Shown here one piece after another: positions 1-10,100 of a DNA stretch of 64,000 nt. This stretch comes from Cristatella mucedo (taxonomy: Eukaryota; Bryozoa; Phylactolaemata; Cristatellidae): NCBI GenBank assembly GCA_009760855.2, contig WPIO01000031.1, forward strand, positions 517,001 to 581,000, read 5' to 3'. The notes below the pieces were generated by a model. It was not told where the DNA came from and did not search any database. It saw nothing but the letters and a program-made list of their open reading frames with translations. A program made the translations under genes and the position numbers. Positions within the stretch are counted from its first letter, which is position 1; each line of letters opens with the position of its first letter.

Positions 1-163
1 CACGTGACCGGAGGGAGCCACGCAGACGAGCTGCTGCGAGCCCCCTTTTCTCGCCCTCCGGCCGCTCCTCTCCAGTCTCCGATCGACTAGCTCTCGCCCC
101 CGGTGCCTCTCGGCGTCGGCGCCTCCTCTGCGCATCCTGTGGGGCAGATTGAATAGTTGTCAT
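1..163 (-). CDS. possible 5' coding exon running off the left edge
   Basis: On the minus strand an ATG at 163-161 opens a frame that stays open to the window edge, about 54 codons. It is rich in Arg, Glu and Ala and starts MTTIQSAPQDAQ. The block is GC-rich, in contrast to the AT-richer DNA after position 180. No domain is recognised and no splice site is visible before the edge. It could equally be GC-rich 5' UTR or promoter sequence in which stops are rare by composition. Confidence 0.2.
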   Translation of the reverse strand, partial: MTTIQSAPQDAQRRRRRREAPGARASRSETGEERPEGEKRGLAAARLRGSLRSR

Positions 164-1380
164 CTCCTGTAGGTCTCCTAGAGATCATTTCCCTAGTCCC
201 AGTTTGAGTGAATCCTTGCAAAACACTTTTCGACCATTAATCCAGATTATCCAATTCAAAATGCACAGCTTTATAAAGCTCTCTAGATACTTTGAAGCTG
301 ATGGTAATTTTAAGCTTCACTTTTGTTATCGCCATGGACTCAACTCTCGACCTGATAAATAAATAAGGATTTTTTGAAACTTAAGCCTACCGTAATTTAG
401 AGCGTTCCTGCACGGAATTTGCCGCCGATTAGCTTAGCTACCCGACACTGGCACGTGGGAAGATACCTCGCAGACAGAAACTCGAATTGTAAAATCCACT
501 CACCCGAGGTTGAAGGTTAAATTCCAATGGAACAAGACCAAGAGATTAAAAAAACGGCAAAAACAAGCCCAGCCGAATCGCCAATGGGAAGGTAGCCTGC
601 GTGAAAACAGTGGAAATGGAAAAATGCACTGTCACGGAGTAAGGCAAAATTTCACGATTTGAAAAGACCGGCACTGAGAAACTAGCAAGAGCAAGAAAAG
701 ACGAAGAGTCGCTAGGGACGAATCCGGAAGGCGAAACTAAAGAGCGCCTAGAATACGTGGGCTTAGTAATCGCAGACAGAAAGGTCGAGGTCGAGAAAGT
801 TCAAGGTTGAGAAAGGTCGAGAAGCTACACGGCATCGCACTTCCAAAGCTAGAAAAACTGGATTTTCGACATACTCGACTACGGCTTTTTGAAAAATGTG
901 TCCTAAGAACTTTTTTGATGCTTTGACTGCAAGGTCGACCGTCCGTACGGTGGGTTCAGCAGCGGGAAACACTTCGGCCTATTTTCCAAGGTAAACTTGG
1001 AGATTACCGTGATTAGTTTTTCACCGGTGCGGGCGATCCAAATGTTGTATGAACCGATCCTTGTTTACTTGCTGTAAGGCTATAACAAACAAAGTGCAAA
1101 GACTTCTGCCGCCGCCGCTCCACATAACTCATTATTATACGTGACCCGGGACATTTTTTTTGCTGCGCGTCAGCACATGGACGCACCGTGCACACTTTGT
1201 ATCGCGAGTTCAAGTGATTCGCGAGTCAGGTCACGCGACGAAGGTGCGAAAGTATATTTGGACCGAGACCGAGTTCGGTCTTAATTAACAATAAACGTCC
1301 AGACGCAGGCACGAGGCTGGAGAATTGAGAGCGTCCATTCCCTTGAGGCAGGTCGATACGCAAGGTTGTCAATCTATTCA
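164..1380. other. no supported gene
   Basis: I see no recognisable exon, repeat family or RNA gene here. Short open frames on the minus strand (around 763-972 and 1013-1213) have no conserved motif and are treated as chance. Confidence 0.5.
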
Positions 1381-1759
1381 GTTTTGGCCGACGCGCCGCC
1401 GCGCGTCGCGACGTGAGCAGCAGCGGAGCAGAGCAGAGCCGGCACAGATCGCCATCGATCGAGTCGCTCTGCGTCGTCGTTTCCGCAGGAATCGAGTTTG
1501 AGCGGAAGCTCATCGACATGGAGCGGAAGGCGGAAGTGGCCTCAATGCGCAAGGCCATGCGCGAGCGAATCAGCGAGCTGGACCGAGCAGCCGCTCGCTG
1601 CGAGCCTCGGAATGCCGCCGCCGCCGGACACGCAGCTGGCGGAAGTCCAAAGATGGAGCCCAAAAGCGATCCGAATTGGTGGATGCTGCCGCAGGAGACG
1701 ACGCGTGCTAAAGCTAAGAAGAGAGCGACGGCGGCGGAACGCTCTTTGGCGCGGCAACA
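1381..1759 (+). CDS. candidate exon, charged coiled-coil-like protein, unrecognised
   Basis: An open plus-strand frame follows an acceptor-like CTATTCAG at 1373-1380 and runs to a donor-like CAACA|GTGAGC at 1760. Its middle part is strongly charged and heptad-like (FERKLIDMERKAEV, then RKAMRERISELDRAAARCEP), followed by a low-complexity Ala/Gly stretch and SDPNWWMLPQ. The frame ends in TGA at 1761-1763 if it is not spliced. Charged helices favour real coding, but the block is GC-rich and also has a 145-codon open frame on the minus strand, so stop-free length alone means little. I do not recognise a family. Confidence 0.25.
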
Positions 1760-2160
1760 GTGAGCTCGAAATGCCGCGCTCGACGAAGCGTAGTGACAGT
1801 GCTGGCGGCGGCGGTCGCTTTATATCGCACGCTCGTCTTGGCGCGCGCTCTTGCCATCGCGCTAAGCGAGAGCAGCAGGGCGAGAAGAAGGCCGACGAGA
1901 CTGCGAGAATGCTCGAGAATGCTGCGAGAATTACGAGAGGCCGCCGCCCACTCTCTAGCAGACGCAGCGGCGGCAACTGCGTCGCGCGCAAGCTTGCGAT
2001 TCAGCCACGAGGCGAACTGAGCGGCGCCACTCGAAGCTAATGGCGCCGCGCCTGCGCAACCCGTACGAGCATCATTGGCCGCTTTTCTTTTTCGCTCGCA
2101 GCCGACTGCACCCGAAATGCGGCGGGCGATATGGCGGCGGGCCGCACTTAATTCGGACTG
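1385..2160. other. GC- and CpG-rich block, possible promoter or first-exon region
   Basis: This stretch is much richer in G, C and CpG than its flanks and is open in several frames on both strands. It contains ATGGCG-type start contexts at 2040 and around 2130 with no extended conserved frame after them. In animals such islands usually mark promoters and first exons. Which strand is transcribed cannot be decided from the sequence. Confidence 0.35.
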
Positions 2161-2182
2161 ATGCGAGTTCACAGTCGGCAAA

Positions 2183-2215
2183 TATATATATGCTACGACT
2201 TGCGAGGACTCTTTC
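2183..2215 (+). promoter_or_regulatory. candidate TATA box and initiator
   Basis: TATATATAT at 2183-2191 is followed about 22-25 bp downstream by TTTCACTC, an initiator-like site. The pair lies just after the GC-rich block. An ATG in good context (AAGATGA) follows at 2356, but its frame closes after four codons unless it is spliced. Promoter status is inferred from spacing only. Confidence 0.25.
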
Positions 2216-3002
2216 ACTCGGGCGAAAGTTTCTAGCGAAGTTTCTGGCTTCTCCGGCTTCTTCTTCGTCTTCCTCTGGGCGTTCTCGCCACGGAGTCGGT
2301 CAGTGTAGAGGCTGTCTAGGGGGGTTTTCCCGCATCGTCGCGCCGAACGAGCAAGATGACCACCAGTTAAGCACGACCCGTTGTCTTGCGTTCAGGAGCG
2401 GCTAAGTAGGCTGATCTCTGAACATCGGCAGCCATCTAGACGTTTAATTCAGAGTTCAATCAACTCTGATGATCGAGACTCGTGCCATATTTCAAGCTGG
2501 AAACAACAGCACGGATACATACGGTACCGTTTTTATCAAAATACTTTCGTAGCATGCACTACTTAGAGCTAGCAAGGGAGCTAACAGGCCGCGATCCCTT
2601 ACAATTTCGGTGGAAGAACGTGCTGCGATTGGCGACGATTCATTGATTTGGTCAAAGTCAAAGTTCAAAGTCGAGCCTTTTACAGTTTTCAGCCCCTTCT
2701 TAACGAGTGCGTGGCTACATCATCGTTAGCGTAAATCGCGATGCCTGCGAGGCGTCGCGAACTATGTCTTCAGCTTAGAAGTGACAAACTGCGTTACCAG
2801 CGTTTTAGGCCAGATCCTGCCGGTCAGTGGGCTGTTGATTGATTTGAGTAAGTACGAGGATTTAAAACCAGGTAAAGCTTTCGATCGGTAGTCAAGCGAT
2901 ATTGTTATTATTACGCTCTCAAGTTTTCGTAGTTGAATAGCAAGGAATTGGTGCTCTAGCCACCGAGTCTAACGACGATTCGTCTTAAGGCAAACCACTC
3001 AA
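2216..3002. other. no supported gene
   Basis: One exon-like frame lies at about 2396-2520, after an acceptor-like GCGTTCAG, but it has no recognisable domain. The rest has no repeat or gene signal that I can support. Confidence 0.4.
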
Positions 3003-3243
3003 GCAGAGGCGAAGTCAGGATTGGAGCACCGGGGTGACGGAGCCTCTTCCCCCTGTAAAGGGGGTCTGGGGCGTCCCCCAGAGCCTGCGGGTGTCGTGCA
3101 GCCTAGCCAAGCACCGAGCGGCCAGCCGCCGCGAACGCGCGGCCTCTGGCCGCCCGACAGGGCGTCAGACTCGGCTCCCACCTACCAGTAGGACAGGAGG
3201 GTGGTAGCTGCCACCCCTTGCTACCCCCTGGCTTCGCCTCTGC
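3003..3243. mobile_element. foldback / MITE-like element with terminal inverted repeats
   Basis: The ends are near-perfect inverted repeats: GCAGAGGCGAAGTCAGG at 3003-3019 and CCTGGCTTCGCCTCTGC at 3227-3243, with one mismatch in 17. The interior is GC-rich, contains smaller palindromes and has no coding capacity. A diverged relative in the opposite orientation lies at about 55863-56110. Short length, terminal repeats and dispersed copies fit a non-autonomous DNA transposon. No clear target-site duplication is seen. Confidence 0.6.
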
Positions 3244-3313
3244 AGAGTTATTCTTCTAGCCATCCGTCAAATCAACTCTTTCGGCTCTTTCTTTGCTCAA
3301 CTCGGTAAATAAG

Positions 3314-3318
<5 letters not shown>

Positions 3319-3362
<44 letters not shown>
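3319..3362. repeat. (TA)n microsatellite
   Basis: About 22 uninterrupted TA units. The apparent YIYIYI protein frame across it is an artefact. Confidence 0.95.
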
Positions 3363-3365
<3 letters not shown>

Positions 3366-3929
3366 TCCTTCCATAATAGTATTTCACAGGAAACGTTAGG
3401 CCGAGTACATGGCAATTCTCCTTAACTTGAATTTGACTGCATGCAGAACCGGCTGAACATGCACGACTCTTCTGTTTTCGAAGTTGGCCAGGAATTCTGG
3501 AAAATATGCCTAGCATGCGTAGGGCAACTGCGATATGAACAGTGTAAAACTTTGACATACACAAATCATGATTAAAGAAACGAGAAACTAAGACTCCAGT
3601 AGGCAAGCTCGACTGATGCAGCAGGCCAGTACTGCTCGTCGGGCAAAACTGTTTGCCAGAGGAGTTTGACCGGCCTATTTCAGCACCGATTGCGTGCTGG
3701 GTAAATCCTACAGCATGTGTGTGGATAGACTCCAAAAATTATCCTTAGACACTCACCAAAAGTTCAGGAATCCGCGATGACAACAACCGGGTCACGCGGA
3801 TGACCAAAATAAAGAGGCAGCTTCGTGGCTAGCAAGGTCCGCTGTTTGAACAAGGGACGGGTCTCGCTATCATCTCTCGTCCGGACGGCGGGGATAGCCT
3901 ATCCAATCCAAAGCGATTCTGCTCCTATT

Positions 3930-4040
3930 CCCAAACAGCAGTGCAGCCCATGCATATCCAGCCCTAGTTTGGTCCAAGGGTAAGGTGCTAGCCTTTAACC
4001 ACCAAGGTCGAGGGCTCGAGACCGGCGGCGTGTGTAAATT
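3930..4040 (+). mobile_element. SINE-B copy, tRNA-like head
   Basis: It shows the motif GTTTGGTCCAAGGGTAAGG followed by GGTCGAGGGCTCGAGACC, matching the A-box and B-box-like head shared with the copy at 56245. The 3' part is eroded. Confidence 0.55.
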
Positions 4041-5609
4041 GACTGGATAGAGATGTTGGGACATTACAAAACTGAGTAGTATTTTTTAGATAATAACCAT
4101 AGGTATTTCAGAGCAGGCGGTATAAGTAGAACTCCCAGAAGGGTTCGTGAAATGAGGGAGCATATTAGGAAATATCCCTCCCAATAAGATAGATGTGGGC
4201 ATCCTCGGGCCGAGCTGGTGAATTCGGTGCCAAACCGACGCCATCGTAAGTATGGAGGCTGTCACTGGATCGGGGTACAGATCAGGGCTGGTAAAGCTGC
4301 TGCCTCTCCTTTCGCGGCCTGCGATAGGTTTTCGCATGAAAACAATTTAAACTAGCAGCATGCAGCTCCTTCGTGCTTACTTATGATTGTTGGTCTCCTC
4401 GTCTCATATTTGGGCTGATGAGATGCTTACGATGCATGTGCCCTGCCGTTGACTAATTTCAAGACTGCACTTTGGGTCGAGAACTATAGGTATTCCCTTG
4501 CAACAATAGCAAAACATGCACAGGTCGCTATCGCAATGGCAGCGTTCAAGTTTTAATGTCAACATCTCTGACAACGGCACGTAAGCATCACTCTGGCCAA
4601 GGAAGGTCGAAGGGTGAATAGCTGGATCGTCTCCACCAGCATGTTAACATTTTCGACACCATGAACCAGATTTGCCTACTCCCCATCTTTCTAGCTTACG
4701 GGGAGCACACAGAGAGAGTGATATACGTGGAGATTTATTTTGCTAGTTCATTAACGTCCGAACGAATTTGTTATGCGATCCTATTGGCAGAGCCTATCCA
4801 CTTCGTGTGCATCTTAGGCTAGCTATAAGGTTACTTTTGTCGACTCACTCCTGGCAGTCATCCCAGATTCACAGCGACTCCGTTTATTTGTTAATGCAGT
4901 ATATTGATACATTTGCTATGCCAGCCAGCCTAGAGCTACTGCTGCTGGGTATTGGCTGGCTCAAGACAGGGCACTGTGACCGCTATGCGACGGTCACCGT
5001 CGACGGCATCAATCAGGACTCTAGCTGTGCTGATCGTCGCTCTTGGGGCCCCCACTGACTTCACTCTGCAGCTGCCATCGCAGGAAGCCTATCCCAGGCG
5101 ACTTGCTTGCCACTGGCTGCTTGCTGCCCTCTGTACTCGTACTCTGCCCTCTGCCTGCGGCCACTGTAGCTCTCAGTAAGTGAAACTGACCACTGCGAAA
5201 CCGATCCTCTACATAGTTGCACTAACCACCGGCTACCAGCGATAGCTCTGAGGGCATCTGAGGGCATCATGGAATTGCCGTGTTCTCATTCTGTATCGAG
5301 AGGCGAGAAATATGAAGAAAGGTGAGAAATGCGGACGATGCATCCACCACTTCTGGTATTTTGACGAGAAAACGGCTCAGGAATCACTGCACCACCTCAA
5401 TGGCTGCTCCTTCTGGTGGACCAACTTCTTTCGAAGCCAGAGGCTCTTCTAATCGGTGGCCCTGAGTATTTTCTTGTATGCTGTAGCATGCTTGCCTAAG
5501 CATGACATTGTTTGGCTTTCGAATGCTTGCTCAAGCACGATACCGTGCATGTCATTCACCCCTAGCTATTGATGGTCTTGCACTGAATTGTTATGCACAC
5601 AGACAGGAC
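4041..5609. other. no supported gene
   Basis: This is intergenic DNA beyond the 3' end of AGA. It holds several chance frames under 100 codons with no conserved motif and no identified repeat family. Confidence 0.5.
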
Positions 5610-5615
5610 TTTATT
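5610..5615 (-). terminator. candidate poly(A) signal of AGA
   Basis: TTTATT on the plus strand reads AATAAA on the minus strand, about 440 nt past the AGA stop codon. It is the first exact AATAAA I noted downstream of the gene. Its use is not shown by sequence alone. Confidence 0.3.
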
Positions 5616-6051
5616 TATCTCAGGGCCTTATACAAACGGTTTATTGGTAACTTTATTATTGTTGTAATCATTACTATTATTTAATTTGTTACATTGCTAA
5701 ATTATGCCAAAATTCATGCGGAAACCACATGACATACTTACAGGACAGCCGGGCAGACAAAGCCGGGACGAGTCGAGCTACCAGGACGAGATGGAAAGTG
5801 TAAACAGCGCAAGGTTAAAATCGTGGCAATGGCTACAGTGACTCGTGCATTTCTAATCACAGTTAAACTATAAGCCCGATTAGTAAGCAATTTTCTAGAC
5901 TAATTCAGTTTAGTTGCTATGCGGCTCCATAACTACAAGGTCTGATGTAGCCTAAATAACAGGCAAGCAACAAACAATTATATTAAGGTATACTTTTGAG
6001 ATCATGCATAGTTTGCACACAGGTGGACCTGATCATTTACAAGTGCATGCA

Positions 6052-6233
6052 TCAATTGAGACAATTACCAACACTGACTGCGATGCCAATATGGCTACAT
6101 ATTGTCAGATCAAAGGCCACTTTGGTGCTTGTAAGTAACAGGAGCCCTTGAGCATCAGGGTAAACCAGCTGCCCACGGGCACTTCTGACACAAGCCGTAA
6201 GACAAACTCCGCCCTGAAGTCCTTTGCACGCTG
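6052..6233 (-). CDS. AGA: AGA exon 7 (C-terminus)
   Basis: The acceptor is TTTGAAAG. The first codons complete the junction GNFG-AAC, as in the family GSYGAAC. The exon then diverges for about 55 residues and ends VGNCLN, so a Cys sits near the end as in the human tail VDCI. It is roughly 30 residues longer than the human tail. The stop is TGA at 6054-6052. The start is secure; the divergent tail is less so. Confidence 0.7.
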
Positions 6234-7130
6234 CTTTCAAATAGATGCTGCATCTTTAGATGCAGTTCTTTTCCATGATCGTTACATTACCCAGCTCTGG
6301 GTTCTGGATAGAATACGGGAACTTCGTCATGCCACTGCAAGCTGCACCTGTAATCAAATGCAGGTAATGAATACAGTGTACGATTATACAGAGCAGCGAA
6401 GCCAGAGCGTTTCGACAAAGTAAACAGAGACCTGCTGATTGTTTCTGAAATGTCTCTACGAGCATGTTTCTGAGAACCGCTCTCTGAGACATGCTATCAG
6501 AGTTGACCGCGACTTGTACTCATTGCTACACACAAAACTCTCCGGCTGTATCAAACGATAAGTTAGGCTATAACTCCAGAGGCTACAGAAAGTCATGACG
6601 CTAGCTGCACAGCACGAGGCCTAATCAGTGTTAAGAAGTGCTCGACAGGCAGGCTGCAACTACGCGAGCACATCAATATAGTATGTTGTATACTGCACAG
6701 ATGCAGAATTTGATGCAATAAAATACATAGAGGTTAACCAAAAAAAGTTTAAATTACGTATAGTTTCAAAGACGGATAGAACAGCACGAGAATACTCCAG
6801 CTTGCAAGGGTAACAAAAACAGCAAAAGCAAAACACACTGATAAGGTTTACAGATTATTTAACCTTACATCTCACTACAAGAGAAGTCGGGCATACCAAA
6901 AGAGTTAGTGACTAATGTCTCTGAATTGAAATACTGCAAAAGGGGGCTTACAGATCTTTGTGAGTTTGAGGTCGTGCAAGAACAATGGTGATAACTTTTA
7001 AGCAGTATGGCCTGCAATGATACAAGGAGTATGCCGGCTAGTACCGAAACCAGTGAAGCTAGGTAACGGCCTCCCACAGTGACATGCCAAATTAGTACCC
7101 CTCAAGCAGAGACCATGCCTGGTCTCTGTC

Positions 7131-7191
<61 letters not shown>

Positions 7192-10100
7192 TTCTCTGCT
7201 CTCTCTCTCTCTCTCTCTCTCACTGTGAATGATCTATCCACAACAGTTAATTAAAAGGTGTGAAAAGACGAATGATAAGTGCTTGCACCAGATTCCATTC
7301 AAAGTTGCAGGTGACGAAATCTGGATGCCATTGTGTGGCACGTGATCTGCAGCTGCAGCTCCGCCTGGTCACATGAGCCTGAACACTGAGTGTGTCTGCC
7401 ACAGGTGCAGCTGCCGTGCATTGCTCGACGGGTAGAAATGCCCTGCTATGTATGACAAGGCTTGCCAAGGTGTCGTGGCGCATCTTTCCTCAAGTCAGAT
7501 AGTTGCCTGCAGCTCAATGTGACCACCGGGGAGCAACGATGCCCTGACAGGCTTCCTTCAGCTTTGAGGCGTTTTAACTATTCACTTCGCTTGGAGATTA
7601 TGATACAGATTGGGGTGGGCGGCTAAGTAAGCACCCGTACAGCCAGCCAACCCAAGCAATGTAGCTGAATTTGTTCTCATCAGGCTGGCGATCTTCAAAC
7701 CTTGTGCAACGACTAACATATAAAGAATTTTTCTATGAACGACGGTTTCCAAGCCACACCAAGCTTTTCTAGTTGCATCGTAACAATAGTAACAATAACA
7801 AGACATTTTCATAATACCCTAAGAGAACTAAATCTCTTTCTAGGCACTTTGCATATGCTATAAAGGGAGCATGTCAATTGCTTGGGGTGCATGCACAGTG
7901 TCGGCATGCATTAAGGCTGTGATAGCACAGGAGGTAAGGTGCTCGCTCGTTACGACTGAGGTTCGAATCCTGCAGAGAGCGATCCTGTATAGCCCATTGC
8001 AAGCAGTGGTGATAGCCATTAAGGCTCTTCTACCACTATAAAAATGAGGATGGCAGGAGGGGGCACAGCCTACTGATCAGGCCTTACCGGGCTAACACTA
8101 CCATGAACTACAATCACTCCACACCATCAGCAGTGACCCCATGAGCCAGGTCATCTTAGTTTCCATCTTTTCTGTATATATGTGACAACCCCCCCCCCGG
8201 CAGCTGCACATCGGAATGGTACCTACCGTCCATCAAAAAAAGCCAAGAGAGTAAACAGGTTAATCCTCATCCTAAGACCGTACTAGATGACCACATAGCT
8301 CAACCTAAGGAAAGGGAACCACCGAGTTGCATACAAAGCTGCCGGTGAAAGCTACCTGCGTGCACACTGGCCAGGTGAAAGCTACGAGCACACACAGTTA
8401 GCTACATCGTGCCACAGCAGCAGTATAGACAGGACTGGGTACGTGCTTGCAGAGGATCTTAACCCATGCCCATTAAAAAAATTCACGCCCTTCATCACCA
8501 CACATAAATCTAAGCAAGATCTATGGGCGGTGAGGGTGTGAGCAGTTCTACAATATGAGAGTATCGACACGACCTTAAAGTCAACTGCCTTGGCACTAAT
8601 GTACTTAGCTCGTCTTACCAAAGTTGCCTTTTATGTCAGTTGCTATAATAGCTCCGGAGAATGTTGGATAATATTTCCTGATTTTCGCAATTGCTTTCTG
8701 TGCAGCGGCTTCAGGAGCCATGCCGAACTCCATCAGGGTGACGGTGTAGACACTGCGGGTGAGCAACAGAATAGATAGATGTGGCTTGACACAGTACTTG
8801 TAGCAAGCATGTAAGTCAGCCGTCAGGATATTGTGCAAATTCAATAGAGTGAATGCACTTGGAAGACCAACAATAACTTAGTAAAACATTTTCAAGCTGC
8901 AAAAATGCAATGACTACTACATGATGAAGACGCAAAACTGCCCAATTGACTATATTAACAGTATCAAGTAATAACAGGGGCAAGCGACGTCAAGTATACT
9001 TGCCTTGGTGCAAAGCGCATCATAATATCTCCATCTCCTGTTGCTGCGGCTGCACCGACATCACTGTCGACATAAGAGCCCGATCCGATTATTGGCGAAT
9101 CGCCAACTCGTCTACAGTGAGGAAACAAGGTCTCATTAAGGAAAGGTCTCATTAAGGTCATAAAATCGCTAACAAGCCGAAGACATGGCAGTTGACATGC
9201 TATTACTTCAACTGCCATTCGTAGGCTGAACAAAGTAAACAGACAGGAAATTTGGGAAATGTTGGAACTAAAAACAGGGCGAAGGCAACCAATTTATGTC
9301 ATTAGCTGGCCAGCATATGTGGCGGCACGGCGTAAGACTAAGTATATGAGAGATCATATCAACTACAACACAGAGCACCTTCTTCTAGAGCACCTCTCAT
9401 CTCACCTGGGCATCACTGGCACTGCTCTGCAATGGTTCAGATAATATCTCAGTGGGAGACTCCAGAGTATTGATGCGAATGGACAAAGATCATCCGAGGA
9501 ACCTCTGAAATATGGGGTACCTCAGAGCTCCCTGCTAGGTCCGATTCTTTTCACGGTTTATACTCTCCCTCTTGCTGATGCGATTGCCAAGCATAATCTA
9601 GGCTTTCACTTCAATGCAGATGACACTCAATTGTACCTTTGCTTTGATCGCTCCCAGCCTTCGAGCACGTCGAATTCTCTCAACTCCCTTGCTGCATGCA
9701 TTGATGACATCCGAACATGGATGGCAGCAAATGTTCTTAAACTAAACGATGATAAAACTAACTTATTAGTTATGGGCAAACCCAGTATGGTTCAGAAATT
9801 GGAAAGGCTAACGCTCAAAATCGGCTCTGCCAGCATATCTCCGGTTGAATCAGTTCGAAATCTAGGTGTCATGTTCCAAAGTGACCTCTCGTTAGACGAC
9901 CACGTCAGCTCCACAATCAAGTCTGCCTACTTTCAGATACATAACATTGATGAAATTCGAGCATGTTTAAATAAGGATACCACGTCTAAGTTGGTCCATG
10001 CATTTGTGACATCCCGTCTTAGCTTCTGTAACTCACTGCTTTCTGACCTACCGGCATGTGCAATCAGGCGCTTGCTTACAACTGGTAAAAAACTCTGCAG

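Noticed and set aside
1226-1663. 145-codon minus-strand frame
   Set aside because: It overlaps the GC-rich block where stops are rare, with no motif. The charged plus frame is more protein-like.
8997-9006. GT donor CAA|GTATAC for AGA exon 5
   Set aside because: It puts exon 6 out of frame. The GC donor three bases earlier restores both frame and alignment.
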